A DNA stretch of 64,000 nucleotides, from positions 19,891 to 83,890 of the forward strand of contig NJBH01000017.1 in the NCBI GenBank assembly GCA_005223125.1, given 5' to 3'. The translations under genes and the position numbers were made by a program. Shown here piece by piece: positions 28,159 to 37,843 of the stretch; positions within the stretch are counted from its first letter, which is position 1; each line of letters starts with the position of its first letter. The notes below the pieces were generated by a model, which did not search any database, was not told the DNA's origin, and was given only the letters and a program-made list of their open reading frames with translations. Source of the stretch: Promethearchaeota archaeon Loki_b32. GTDB taxonomy: Archaea; Asgardarchaeota; Lokiarchaeia; Sigyniarchaeales; SOKP01.

Positions 28159-29190
28159 ATGAGTTTAATAAAATTTATAATTAGAAGAATTATAGTAATG
28201 ATTCCTGTATTATTCGGAGTATTAACCATAACATTCATACTTTCTCGAATGATGCCTGGTGACCCTATTACAGCTCGATTGGCGGCTGCTGGTCTACATA
28301 ACCCATCAGTAGATCAACTCAACCAGTTGAAACGCCAGCTTGGACTCTTGGATCCTATAATAGTACAATATTTTCGATATTTGGGTGATCTATTTACGGG
28401 GAATTGGGGTGTATCTGTATCAATTGTAAGAAATCAACCTGTTTGGGATCTTGTTATGACAAGATTTCCTATTACAATAGATCTTACAGTATTTTCTATA
28501 ATAATCGCTTCCTATCTAGGAACTAAAGCAGGAGTTGTCTCAGCAGTCCATAGGAATAAAACACCTGATACTATTGTTAGAGGTCTTGCCTTAATAGGTG
28601 TAGCACTTCCCGTATTTTTTCTAGGAATGATACTTCAATATACACTAGGTTATCAATTAGGATGGTTTGAACCAGTTGGTTTTTTAAGTGCTGAATATGA
28701 AATGCCTGAAAGGATTACTGGTTTTATCATATTTGATTCACTTATATCAGGAGAATGGTATTTAATTGGAGATTATATTTGGCATATGTTTCTCCCTGTA
28801 TTTTGTTTATCATTTTTAATGTTGGCATCGATAACAAGACAAACACGTTCCAGCATGCTGGAAGTAATGGAACAAGATTTTGTAAGAACAGCTAGAGCAA
28901 AAGGTTGCAAGGAAAAAACAGTTATACATTCACACACGTTAAGAAATGCCTTAATTCCTACTGTAACTGTTATTGGTCTGAGTATTGCTGGTTTATTAGG
29001 CGGCGCTGTACTAACTGAAACCACCTTTGCTATAAATGGAATGGGAAGTTTATTTATTGATGCTATTTTGCAAACTGATTATTGGGTTATAGACGCCCTA
29101 GTATTTTTGATAACAATTATTTTTATAACTGCAAATTTAATAACAGACGTTATCTATGCAATGCTGGACCCAAGAATAAGATATACATAA
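28159..29190 (+). CDS. dppB: ABC transporter permease, DppB/OppB type
   Basis: This is a 343-residue membrane subunit of a peptide-type importer. It has the N-terminal RRIIVMIPVLFGVLTITFILSRMMPGDP block that marks DppB proteins, six helices, and the cytoplasmic EAA loop FVRTARAKGCKEKTVIHSHTLRNALIP, which docks with the ATPase. It pairs with the DppC-type protein encoded 24 bases downstream. The start has the ribosome-binding sequence GAGGT nine bases upstream. Confidence 0.95.
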   Translation: MSLIKFIIRRIIVMIPVLFGVLTITFILSRMMPGDPITARLAAAGLHNPSVDQLNQLKRQLGLLDPIIVQYFRYLGDLFTGNWGVSVSIVRNQPVWDLVMTRFPITIDLTVFSIIIASYLGTKAGVVSAVHRNKTPDTIVRGLALIGVALPVFFLGMILQYTLGYQLGWFEPVGFLSAEYEMPERITGFIIFDSLISGEWYLIGDYIWHMFLPVFCLSFLMLASITRQTRSSMLEVMEQDFVRTARAKGCKEKTVIHSHTLRNALIPTVTVIGLSIAGLLGGAVLTETTFAINGMGSLFIDAILQTDYWVIDALVFLITIIFITANLITDVIYAMLDPRIRYT

Positions 29191-29214
29191 AAATAAAAAA
29201 GAAGTGAAAAAAAA

Positions 29215-30222
29215 ATGGAAAAACCTTATTTAGTAGTAGAAGAGGAATTAGAAGAAGCGGAAGAGAAAGAAAAGATTACAAAAAACATCATATCTTGGAT
29301 TTTTAAGAATATTAAATTTCTCATCCTTCCAGGTTCTCGAATAGAAGAATTATCAGCTCGCCAATTTGAATACGAAAAAACTATCAGTAAAAGAAGTCTG
29401 ATACGAAGATTAAAAAATCCATTGACTATTTTAGGTTTTATTGTAATATTTTTGATTATAACTTTAGCCGTATACGCTCCATGGCTCTCTCCTGAAAGTT
29501 ATAGAGATGCAATGCTCGTTCATGCTGGTTCATGGAATCCTCCATCTCCAGAATTTCCTTTAGGAAAAACGGCTATGGGGGGTGATGTATTATCACGATT
29601 AATATGGGGTGCTAGGACTTCTATAACAATCTCTTTACCATCGATTACACTTAGTGTAACTGGTGGTGTTTTATTTGGTGTTGTTGCGGCATACTATGGA
29701 GGATGGGTTGATTCTTTAATAATGAGAATCTGTGATATCATGCTTGCCTTTCCTTCATTAATACTCTCTTTAGTCCTTATTTTTATTTATGGAGGATCTA
29801 TTGAAATCATTTTGCTGGTCTGGGGATTTTTAGGAATTCCTATTTATGCAAGACTGATTAGAGGTAATGTTTTACAAGCGCGTCAACTCCCCTATATAGA
29901 GGCGGCAAGAGTTGCTGGTGCAGGAAACTTGAGAATAATGTTTCGCCACATACTACCAAATGTAATACAGCCAATTATTGTGTTTTTTACTTTTGATATT
30001 GGTGCTTATATCTTAGGATTAGCAGGGCTTTCATTTTTGGGTGTGAATCAATCTATAATGATTGAATGGGGAAATGATATTAATGTGGCAAGGGAGAATC
30101 CCTTTGATGCACCATGGGCAGGATTGTGGCCTGGATTTATGATCTTCCTAACTGTATTAGGATTTATGTTAGTTGGTGATGGTATAAGAGATGCTTTAGA
30201 TCCAAGATTGAAAAACTTATAA
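29215..30222 (+). CDS. dppC: ABC transporter permease, DppC/OppC type
   Basis: This is the second permease subunit, 335 residues. An acidic N-terminal tail (EEELEEAEEKE) and a hydrophobic stretch precede the conserved RRLKNPLTILGFIVIFLI helix. The extracellular loop with LGKTAMGGDVLSRLIWGAR and the EAA loop YIEAARVAGAGNLRIMFRHILPN are standard for DppC. It ends with GDGIRDALDPRLKNL, also typical. The N-terminal extension of about 60 residues is longer than in bacterial DppC. Confidence 0.95.
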   Translation: MEKPYLVVEEELEEAEEKEKITKNIISWIFKNIKFLILPGSRIEELSARQFEYEKTISKRSLIRRLKNPLTILGFIVIFLIITLAVYAPWLSPESYRDAMLVHAGSWNPPSPEFPLGKTAMGGDVLSRLIWGARTSITISLPSITLSVTGGVLFGVVAAYYGGWVDSLIMRICDIMLAFPSLILSLVLIFIYGGSIEIILLVWGFLGIPIYARLIRGNVLQARQLPYIEAARVAGAGNLRIMFRHILPNVIQPIIVFFTFDIGAYILGLAGLSFLGVNQSIMIEWGNDINVARENPFDAPWAGLWPGFMIFLTVLGFMLVGDGIRDALDPRLKNL

Positions 30223-30279
30223 TTAAATCTTGCATTTTTTTTATTAATTTAAACTTAAAATATAGGAAAAAATGGAATA

Positions 30280-31548
30280 ATGGAAATAGCAGAAAATGAG
30301 AAAAAACCGGTAGTTCTTGCTGAAACTGAATCAAAACCTCCTAAAAAATTACTCGAAGTTAAGAATTTAAAAACATATTTTTATACTGAAGAGGGTATAG
30401 TTAAAGCTGTTGATGGTGTATCTTTTGACATTTATGAAGATGAAGTTCTCGGTCTTGTTGGTGAAACAGGATGTGGTAAATCTGTTACAGCACTTTCAAT
30501 TTTACGACTTGTAAGAGCACCAGGCAAGATTATTGATGGAGAAATTACCTTTAAAGGAAGGCAACTTTTAGAATTAAATGAAACTGAGATGCGAGAGCGT
30601 CGTGGCAAAGATATTACAATGATCTTTCAAGATCCTTTAAATTCTCTCAATCCTGTCTTTAATGTTGGTAAACAAGTATCAGAAGTCTTTATGTTACATC
30701 AAAAAACAGAGCTTAAACAAGAACTTGATAATCGTTTACTAGAAAGAAAAAAAAAGATAGAAGAAAGAAAAAATTTAGAAAAATCATTAAAGGATGAAGA
30801 AACTAGCAGCAGATTATCAGAAGAAGAAAAGAGTAACATTAAAGCAAAAATTAAAGAACTTAAAAAAGAGGTATCTCATATCACAAGATTAAATGATATA
30901 ACACTTGAGTGGACTGAAAAAATAATAACTGAAGTTGGGATTCCAGATGCAAAAGGAATACTAAAACGATATCCTTATGAATTAAGTGGTGGTATGAGAC
31001 AACGTGTAATGATTGCTATGGGACTTTCATGTAATCCAGCACTTCTGATTGCTGATGAACCAACTACCGCCTTAGATGTAACTATCCAAGCTCAAATTCT
31101 TGATTTAATGAAAGATCTGAAAAATAGATTTAAAACTTCAATTTTTATTATAACCCACGACTTGGGAATTATAGCTGAATTGTGTGACAGAGTGGCTGTA
31201 ATGTATAGTGGCAATATCGTTGAATATGCAACAGCAGAACGTTTATTCAAAAATCCACGTCACCCATATACAAAAGGATTGATTGGAGCGATTCCAAGTA
31301 TAGAAAAAAAGGATCAAAAATTACAAACTATTCGAGGAATGGTCCCAAATCTCATTTATCCCCCATCTGGTTGTAGATTCCATCCCAGATGTGATAATAG
31401 ACTTGAAATTTGTGATAAAGTCAAGCCACCATTAAATGAAATCGCTGAACGATATTTTGTGGCATGCCATCTTTTTGATACAAAATATAAAGATTCACCT
31501 AAATTTGATTGGATCGAAAAAGAAGGAGAAATTACTTCTAAGGTATAG
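30280..31548 (+). CDS. dppD: ABC transporter ATPase, DppD/OppD type, with coiled-coil insert
   Basis: This is the nucleotide-binding subunit of a peptide importer, 422 residues. Walker A is GETGCGKS (61-68), the Q loop is MIFQDP (114-119), the signature is LSGGMRQR (235-242), Walker B is LLIADE (255-260), and the H loop is ITHD. The C-terminal Cys motif ([14 protein letters not shown]) may hold an iron-sulfur cluster, as in related OppD/OppF proteins. Between the Q loop and signature, residues about 141-205 form a Lys/Glu-rich coiled coil that the family usually lacks. It could contact a partner. Confidence 0.93.
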   Translation: MEIAENEKKPVVLAETESKPPKKLLEVKNLKTYFYTEEGIVKAVDGVSFDIYEDEVLGLVGETGCGKSVTALSILRLVRAPGKIIDGEITFKGRQLLELNETEMRERRGKDITMIFQDPLNSLNPVFNVGKQVSEVFMLHQKTELKQELDNRLLERKKKIEERKNLEKSLKDEETSSRLSEEEKSNIKAKIKELKKEVSHITRLNDITLEWTEKIITEVGIPDAKGILKRYPYELSGGMRQRVMIAMGLSCNPALLIADEPTTALDVTIQAQILDLMKDLKNRFKTSIFIITHDLGIIAELCDRVAVMYSGNIVEYATAERLFKNPRHPYTKGLIGAIPSIEKKDQKLQTIRGMVPNLIYPPSGCRFHPRCDNRLEICDKVKPPLNEIAERYFVACHLFDTKYKDSPKFDWIEKEGEITSKV

Positions 31549-31588
31549 AATTTAATTAAATTAAAATATTTAAAATAAAGTGTAAAAA

Positions 31589-32998
31589 ATGACTGTTCCA
31601 GATTTAAAAACTATAGATATTAAATTGGAGAAACCAGAAAATTCAAAAGGGGAAAAACAAGTAATTATCAGAGTAAAGGATCTTAAAACATATTTTCCTA
31701 TATATGGTGGTTTATTCAAACGTAAAATTGGTGAAGTCAAAGCTGTCGATGGGGTTACTTTTAATTTTTATAAAAATGAGACTTTAGGATTGGTAGGAGA
31801 GAGTGGGTGTGGCAAAACAACAATTGGAAATACCATTTTAAATTTAGTTCATAATAATGATGGAGAGATCTATTATGAAGACAGAAGGATTGATCATGAA
31901 AGAATGCAAGGAATATGGGAAAGAATAGCTCAAAAATTCAGCGATATGTATATCAGGGCTTTACCAATCATTTCTGGGAAATATAAAGGAAAAATCAATT
32001 CATGGATGACTAAAATACCATCTACTAAAACTTCTTCGTTTTTAATCAGTTTAGTTTTTGTTTTTTTGACAAGTTTTGGTGTGGTTTTTAGTGCAGGCTA
32101 TTTCGGAGTAACAGCAGCTTTCATAATTGGTCTAGGTCTTTTATCTATTCTAGTTATGGTTCTAGCTATCTTATCGACTAATTTTTCTTATACCAAAGTA
32201 AAATCCAGGGTTAAACAAATTCAAAAGGATTTACTGGTTGACAAATTTATTCGAAAAAGAATTCAAATGGTATTTCAAGATCCAGATGCTTCTTTAAACC
32301 CACGCTGGAAAGTGGTAAATATAATAGGTGAACCGCTAAAAATCTTAGAAGGTATAACAAAAAGAAGATTGATTAGAAAAAGAGTTCTAGAACTACTAGA
32401 AATAGTTTCAATGAAAAGAGAACACTTAGATCGATATCCACATGAGTTTTCTGGGGGTCAAAAACAAAGAATCGTGATTGCTAGGGCATTAGCATGTAAT
32501 CCTAAAGTAATCGTTTTAGATGAACCTACATCAGCCCTCGATGTTTCAGTACAAGCTCAAATTTTAAATTTATTAAAAGACCTTCAAACACAATTCGACT
32601 TATCATTTCTATTCATAACTCATGATCTTAGTGTAGTACAACATATAGCTGATAGAATTCTCGTAATGTATCTTGGTAAATTTGTCGAGACAGGAACTAT
32701 TGAGGAAGTATTTTACAATCCTACACATCCATACACTATAGCTTTATTATCAGCAAGACCCACATTCGATCCTAGTTCAAAAAGTAATAGAATTATATTA
32801 GAAGGTGATGTTCCTAGCCCTATAAATCCACCTACAGGCTGTGCATTTCACCCTAGATGTCCCGAAAAAGATAAGCATATAGGTTGTGGTGTAGAAAACC
32901 CTAGAAAAATTCATATAGGTGGAGACCATTATATAATGTGTTTACCCTTTAAGAAAGAAAGTAAATCCTATGAAGGAATGCAATATATTTCTGATTAA
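31589..32998 (+). CDS. dppF: ABC transporter ATPase, DppF/OppF type, with membrane-helix insert
   Basis: This is the second ATPase of the importer, 469 residues. Walker A is GESGCGKT (70-77), the Q loop is MVFQDPDASLNPR (227-239), the signature is FSGGQKQR (287-294), Walker B is VIVLDEPTSALD, and the C-terminal Cys motif is GCAFHPRCPEK. Walker A and Q loop are normally about 45-50 residues apart; here they are about 150 apart. The extra segment holds two hydrophobic helices (about 150-170 and 173-196, DNA about 32036-32176) with basic flanks. All catalytic motifs are intact, so the insert seems tolerated and would tie the ATPase to the membrane. Confidence 0.93.
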   Translation: MTVPDLKTIDIKLEKPENSKGEKQVIIRVKDLKTYFPIYGGLFKRKIGEVKAVDGVTFNFYKNETLGLVGESGCGKTTIGNTILNLVHNNDGEIYYEDRRIDHERMQGIWERIAQKFSDMYIRALPIISGKYKGKINSWMTKIPSTKTSSFLISLVFVFLTSFGVVFSAGYFGVTAAFIIGLGLLSILVMVLAILSTNFSYTKVKSRVKQIQKDLLVDKFIRKRIQMVFQDPDASLNPRWKVVNIIGEPLKILEGITKRRLIRKRVLELLEIVSMKREHLDRYPHEFSGGQKQRIVIARALACNPKVIVLDEPTSALDVSVQAQILNLLKDLQTQFDLSFLFITHDLSVVQHIADRILVMYLGKFVETGTIEEVFYNPTHPYTIALLSARPTFDPSSKSNRIILEGDVPSPINPPTGCAFHPRCPEKDKHIGCGVENPRKIHIGGDHYIMCLPFKKESKSYEGMQYISD

Positions 32999-33134
32999 TT
33001 TTTATATTTCTATTCAACTTAATATTTTTTATATTATTATTTTTACTTTATTTTTCAATTATTCTTCATAATTTAAGTTATATTTTGATTAAAATTTAGA
33101 AATAAAGTTAAATGATTCTTTTTTTTTTCACCTA

Positions 33135-34307
33135 ATGAACCCAAAAAAATCTCAAGTATTTATTGTTAAAACTTCGCCTAAAACAGTCTTGGATGATTAT
33201 AAAAATTTAATGCAACTTACGAATTATGAAAAATTATATAATAAAGATGAAAACATAATAATAAAATTAAATTTAAGTTGGTCTAAATTCTTTCCCGCAT
33301 GTTCTAGCCCACCATGGCAAGTAGAAGGAGTATTGAAAACAATGGTTGAAGATGGGTACAATCCAAAGAAAATATTCTCCGCTGAAAATAAAACTGTAGT
33401 AACAAATATAGAAAAAGGATTAAAGGGCAATAAGTGGGGCCCAATTTTCGATAAATACGGGGTGTGGTTTGTTCCTTTAACTCGAATCCCATTTGTACCT
33501 TACGAATCTCTAAGATCCAAATTTCTTACACTAAAAAATAAAAGGTTACATGCTTTAGATTCAAAAATTTTTCCCGAAGGTTTTCTTATTCCGAAGTTTT
33601 ATGTTGGCAAACCGATAATACATCTCCCAACTATGAAAACTCATGGTCATACTGGAGCTATTGGTGGGTCTTTAAAAAAGACAAGTGGAAAAATGAAGCA
33701 TGGTGGTATAACATGCGCCATGAAAAATGCTTTTGGAGGTCTTTTGACAAAAAGAAGGCATTTTTCACATCAATATATGTCTGAAGTATTAGTAGACTTA
33801 CTTATCATTCAAAAACAAATTCACCCAAACATATTAGCAATCGTAGATGGAACTGTATGTGGTGATGGAGCAGGACCAAGAACAATGATTCCCCATATTA
33901 AAAACTTTATTATTGCTGGTTATGATCAAGTTGCAGTTGATACGGTTGTAGCCAAAATGATGGGGTTTGAACCTTTAGAATTACCAGCAATAAGAATGGC
34001 TCACGAAGAAGGTTTGGGATGTGGAGATTTCAACCAAGTTGAAATTATTGGAGATGATGTATCGAATATAAACTGGAATTTTAAAGTAAAACGCAGTATA
34101 GTTATTTGGGGAGACCAAATGGTACGTAAAGGACGATTACAATTTCTTTATCCTCTTTTTAAAAACAAACTCTTCTTTTTAGGACCTACTTATGCTTCCA
34201 TGATATATCATGACATGTTCTGGTATCCTACTATTGGTAAACGAAGAATTAAGAAATTTTTTCAAACTGAATGGGGTAAAATCTTCTGTAATTATCCTAA
34301 AAAATAA
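33135..34307 (+). CDS. DUF362-family protein
   Basis: This 390-residue protein matches the DUF362 family: IIIKLNLSW near the start, IHLPTMKTHGHTGAIGGSLK in the middle, AMKNAFGG, and LAIVDGTVCGDGAGPRTM followed by a VAVDTVVAKMMGF segment. The function of the family is not settled. Some members carry ferredoxin domains, but this one has none. It stands alone after the transporter operon, with 136 AT-rich bases before it. Confidence 0.85.
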   Translation: MNPKKSQVFIVKTSPKTVLDDYKNLMQLTNYEKLYNKDENIIIKLNLSWSKFFPACSSPPWQVEGVLKTMVEDGYNPKKIFSAENKTVVTNIEKGLKGNKWGPIFDKYGVWFVPLTRIPFVPYESLRSKFLTLKNKRLHALDSKIFPEGFLIPKFYVGKPIIHLPTMKTHGHTGAIGGSLKKTSGKMKHGGITCAMKNAFGGLLTKRRHFSHQYMSEVLVDLLIIQKQIHPNILAIVDGTVCGDGAGPRTMIPHIKNFIIAGYDQVAVDTVVAKMMGFEPLELPAIRMAHEEGLGCGDFNQVEIIGDDVSNINWNFKVKRSIVIWGDQMVRKGRLQFLYPLFKNKLFFLGPTYASMIYHDMFWYPTIGKRRIKKFFQTEWGKIFCNYPKK

Positions 34308-34353
34308 AGTGATTTCTAAGGATAAATTTATTTTCAATATAACATAAAAACAA

Positions 34354-35136
34354 TTATTTTACAATATCCTTTATCATTTTAATGAAATTTAAACTTGCAG
34401 TATGTTTTTTCAATTTCAAATGAATAAGAAATTCTAATGAACCCTCTTTACCTAATATTGGCGATTTTATGATTCCTAATGTGAAAATTTGATTTTCTCT
34501 ATTCCATTGAATTAGATTTTTGAGAATTTCAAAAAGTTGATTAGGATCTTGTATAACATCAAACTTATCTTTTTTATGAAATTCTGTTTCAAATATTGGT
34601 TTTACTAATGCAATAATATCTCCGTCCTCTTTGAGGACTCGCTTTACATTTGGCAAAATTGTTCTTAATGAGGCAAAAGTAACATCTATCGTACAGATAT
34701 CAAGTTTTTCTTTAATGGGTATTAAGTTACGAGCATCTAGGCCAGATATAGGTATAATTTTATCTTTAATCTTTTCTTTCTTTAGTGATGGGTGAAGCAA
34801 ATCGATGGCAGTATCGATTGCATATACTCTAGATGCACCATGTTTTAATAAACAATCTGTAAAGCCACCTACAGACGAGCCAATATCAGCACATGTCTTT
34901 CCTTTTGGTGAAATTGAAAATATATTTAATGCTGCTTCTAATTTTATACCACCACGACTAACATATGGGAAATTCTTCTTTAATTGAATTTCTTGATTAA
35001 TATCTACTAATTTTCCAGGTTTTATTACTTTTTTTCCATTAATAAAGACATAACCATTTTTTATTAACCATTGCACTTTAGTTCTACTTTCCACTAAATT
35101 TTTTTCTACTAATATGAAATCAATTCGCTTTTTCAT
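34354..35136 (-). CDS. tlyA: TlyA-type rRNA 2'-O-methyltransferase
   Basis: This 260-residue protein has an N-terminal S4 RNA-binding domain (residues 1-60, KKRIDFILVEKNLVESRTK) joined to an FtsJ-like Rossmann methyltransferase with the AdoMet loop ADIGSSVGGFTDCLL (95-109) and acidic AIDTA. VSRGGIKLEAAL between them is the TlyA hallmark. TlyA proteins methylate ribose in 16S and 23S rRNA in bacteria. The archaeal substrate is not established. The start codon overlaps the end of the upstream membrane gene by four bases, so they are probably translated together. Confidence 0.92.
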   Translation of the reverse strand: MKKRIDFILVEKNLVESRTKVQWLIKNGYVFINGKKVIKPGKLVDINQEIQLKKNFPYVSRGGIKLEAALNIFSISPKGKTCADIGSSVGGFTDCLLKHGASRVYAIDTAIDLLHPSLKKEKIKDKIIPISGLDARNLIPIKEKLDICTIDVTFASLRTILPNVKRVLKEDGDIIALVKPIFETEFHKKDKFDVIQDPNQLFEILKNLIQWNRENQIFTLGIIKSPILGKEGSLEFLIHLKLKKHTASLNFIKMIKDIVK

Positions 35137-35861
35137 TGTATATTCATCTTATTATGTCTTTTGTGTAATCTTTCTTCAACTTTCAACGCATAACCTAAGC
35201 TTAATTTTCCAATCTGCACCTTTATTGATGCCTTCCCTTCCCATGTTTTAAATATAATCCTTAATAAAATTCCCATAAATATAAATGCTCCTGCTATGAA
35301 AAACCAAATATTAATAACGTTCAATTGTTGGAAAAACAAGAAATACAAGAAATTATGTGCTAAATAAATTGTTAGAGAGTAGTATGAATAATAAAATAAG
35401 AATTTATAACTTTTGTGAGGTCTAATTATCTCAAAAACTTCAAAAATTAAAAATATAGAAATTAGAACCACATCAATTCCTATTGAATAAATTGCCCACG
35501 AAAAACTTCTTCTCATCAAAAACCTAGGAAAATTTAACAAAATACCAAAAGCTATTAAAAAGATTCCACATAATATGGAGGGAATCAAAAAGTTATGTCC
35601 AAAAGCTCTCTTTTTGTCTTCTTCACTTTGATTTACAAATAATGTATGAAAAAGAGTATCTCCAATTACGGTTCCAAATAGGAAAGAAGGGAAGAAAGTG
35701 AGTATTGGATCTTGGTTAATATTATGATATAAGATATGAAAAAATAAGCCAAATAAATTGGAATCACCTTCATATGGTAATAATATTGATAGTATAATTA
35801 CATTAATCTCTATTTTTCCTTTTCTCCAGTTCCTTAGATAAACCCAATGCCAATTTACCAA
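35133..35861 (-). CDS. Truncated duplicate of the adjacent acyltransferase-like membrane protein
   Basis: The 242 residues align along nearly their whole length with the C-terminal part of the protein encoded just upstream. Examples are DPILTFFPSFLFGTVIGD against DPILAAFPFFLIGTVIGD, and KSYKFLFYYSYYSLTIYLAHNFLYFLFF against a nearly identical stretch. The first 170 residues, including the catalytic N-terminal helices, are missing. The frame starts inside the end of the upstream gene. It is probably a remnant of a tandem duplication with internal deletion. It may still be expressed, as its frame is intact and it overlaps tlyA. Confidence 0.7.
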   Translation of the reverse strand: MVNWHWVYLRNWRKGKIEINVIILSILLPYEGDSNLFGLFFHILYHNINQDPILTFFPSFLFGTVIGDTLFHTLFVNQSEEDKKRAFGHNFLIPSILCGIFLIAFGILLNFPRFLMRRSFSWAIYSIGIDVVLISIFLIFEVFEIIRPHKSYKFLFYYSYYSLTIYLAHNFLYFLFFQQLNVINIWFFIAGAFIFMGILLRIIFKTWEGKASIKVQIGKLSLGYALKVEERLHKRHNKMNIQ

Positions 35862-36906
35862 TTTGAATTTTTAGTGAGAAAGAAGAGCCATACTTTTTAT
35901 ATAAAAACTTTAGTAATATTACATACAGAATAATTGCGACTGTTACAAAAAGCCAAAAATGACCCTCACTCATTTGACCATAAAAAAGAAAATATAAAAC
36001 ATTATGGCTTAAATAAACGGTCAAAGAAAAGTATGAATAATAAAACAAGAATTTATAACTTTTACTCGTGCTAAATATTCCATACGCTTCCAGTGTTAAC
36101 AAAACTGACATAAAAATTAAGCATACTCCCAATGAAAAATAAATCCAATAAAAGTTTTTACCTTGAAAAAATTCAGGAAATATAAATATAATAGTAAAAA
36201 CAATTAAACCAATTCCTATTATCAATGAAGGGAATAATATTTTTTTCTTAACAGCTTGCTTTTTTTCTTTTTGATCTTCCATATTAAAGATCTCTAAAAT
36301 AAGATCTCCTATCACTGTACCGATTAGGAAAAAAGGAAAAGCGGCTAAAATTGGATCTAATTCTATGGTATTGTATAAAACAAAATATAATATTCCATAA
36401 AAATTTGGCTTATTTTTGTACTGAGCTAATAACCAAAATATAAAATCGTTTAGAAAGAAAATTATTATAGCCAATATAATCCTTAATGATTTTGATTTTT
36501 TCAATAACGGCCATGCCATAAAAAGGGAAACTGCTATTGATAATAACATGAACCATGTCCATATTATTAAAGGATTCATTACTCTAATTGCTACAAAAAT
36601 GTTATAAACTAAAGCTATTGCCAAGATTAACAGGGCTCTAAAAAGATATTCATTTCTTAACATTTGTAAAGTATAAGTCTCTGATATTTTCTTAATTCTA
36701 TTATCATATGAAATGAAAGTGCTAATACCAGAAATGAACATGAACATACCACCTGAAGAACGATCTATAAAGGAACTTGTAATGATATTTAAAGTTGAAT
36801 TTGGGCCATTTATTATCCACCAATCCCTTAAATGTACCCACACCATTATGGCCAAGTTTAAACCACGAAAAATATCAATGGCTTTTAATCTCTTCATCGT
36901 TAACAC
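35803..36906 (-). CDS. Heparan-glucosaminide acetyltransferase-like membrane protein (DUF1624 type)
   Basis: This 367-residue protein has about ten membrane helices. The N-terminus RLKAIDIFRGLNLAIMVWVHL matches the start of DUF1624/HGSNAT-like acyltransferases, which move acetyl groups from cytosolic acetyl-CoA to sugars outside the membrane. GGMFMFISGIS follows, as in the family. The exact acceptor is unknown, but surface glycans are a fair guess. The second ATG (codon 4) may be the true start. Its 3' end overlaps the truncated copy by about 59 bases. Confidence 0.75.
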   Translation of the reverse strand: MLTMKRLKAIDIFRGLNLAIMVWVHLRDWWIINGPNSTLNIITSSFIDRSSGGMFMFISGISTFISYDNRIKKISETYTLQMLRNEYLFRALLILAIALVYNIFVAIRVMNPLIIWTWFMLLSIAVSLFMAWPLLKKSKSLRIILAIIIFFLNDFIFWLLAQYKNKPNFYGILYFVLYNTIELDPILAAFPFFLIGTVIGDLILEIFNMEDQKEKKQAVKKKILFPSLIIGIGLIVFTIIFIFPEFFQGKNFYWIYFSLGVCLIFMSVLLTLEAYGIFSTSKSYKFLFYYSYFSLTVYLSHNVLYFLFYGQMSEGHFWLFVTVAIILYVILLKFLYKKYGSSFSLKIQIGKLALGLSKELEKRKNRD

Positions 36907-36923
36907 ATTTTTTTCTCTTGTTA

Positions 36924-37799
36924 TTAAATATAATTAAATTGGTTATAATTACTGTTTTTTGCCATTTTTATTAATTTTATAGATTTACTTAATGATAAAT
37001 TGCCCAATAAGACATTTTCAGCAATCTCAATTAGTCTTTGGTCAATTTCCTCATTATCATCCACGGAATTCTCATGAAATTCTTCAGTTTTCATCTTATT
37101 ATGGCTTTTTTGTTTTATAATCGTTTGATAATTCTGAGATGTAATTTCAAAACCGTCTCTGAGTGAGATAATCAAGGCAGCTGCTTCATCTTTTGGAATT
37201 TTTTTTTTAGATTCATCTCGAATTTTATATTTGGAAGTTTTTGATTCATCGATTAATAATACTCTCAACCATTCTTTATTAAAATTTTTAAATATTTCCT
37301 CAATTAGTTTTTGAGTTATAGGCATAATACCTCTTCCAAATTTAAATATTAATTTTAAGGGATTTGGATTGCCTTCTTGAAGTGCAAAAAAATATGTCTG
37401 GATTATATTAATTAATTTATCATAATCATAAATCGTATGAGAATTTAAATAATAATCATCTAGAAAAATAACTAACCCTAAATGTTTCGTGCCAGGGTCA
37501 ATTGAAAAAATTAATTCTGAATAATTTTTTTTCCCTATTTTTTTTCCCGCTAAAACTTTTACAATATATTGCTCAAAATTGTCTTCTTTCGCATAAGGGA
37601 GGATCTTACTTTTTATCTTATCTACATTTTTAAAATTATTCATTTCTTTTAAAGTTGAAAGAATAATAGAGTTTGGAATATTTGGGATTTTGTTTCCTAT
37701 ATTTAACACTTCAAATTTAACTTGTAGACGTTCTAACTCCTTATTTAATCGATAGAAAAAATTTAAATCCTCCGTTAACACAAATATATTAGTTCTCAA
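36924..37799 (-). CDS. YqgF/RuvC-like RNase H-fold protein
   Basis: This 291-residue protein has a central RNase H-like domain: LIFSIDPGTKHLGLVIF (D101 as first acidic residue), then VLLIDESKTSK (D184, E185) and PKDEAAALIISLR (D204, E205). This order is that of YqgF/RuvX and RuvC nucleases. The second acidic position of RuvC seems replaced (IFKFGRG). An unassigned N-terminal domain of about 95 residues precedes it. It is divergent from a RadB-like gene with only 44 bases between, so a shared promoter and a link to DNA repair are likely. Nuclease activity is inference. Confidence 0.65.
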   Translation of the reverse strand: MRTNIFVLTEDLNFFYRLNKELERLQVKFEVLNIGNKIPNIPNSIILSTLKEMNNFKNVDKIKSKILPYAKEDNFEQYIVKVLAGKKIGKKNYSELIFSIDPGTKHLGLVIFLDDYYLNSHTIYDYDKLINIIQTYFFALQEGNPNPLKLIFKFGRGIMPITQKLIEEIFKNFNKEWLRVLLIDESKTSKYKIRDESKKKIPKDEAAALIISLRDGFEITSQNYQTIIKQKSHNKMKTEEFHENSVDDNEEIDQRLIEIAENVLLGNLSLSKSIKLIKMAKNSNYNQFNYI

Positions 37800-37843
37800 A
37801 TTATAATTATAAATATTAGATAAAATTAATAATTTCTAATTAC
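37800..37843. promoter_or_regulatory. Shared divergent promoter gap, YqgF-like/RadB-like
   Basis: These 44 AT-rich bases lie between two start codons on opposite strands. They contain ttataattataaatatt, which could serve as TATA elements in both directions. With so little space, the two genes are probably regulated together. Confidence 0.35.
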
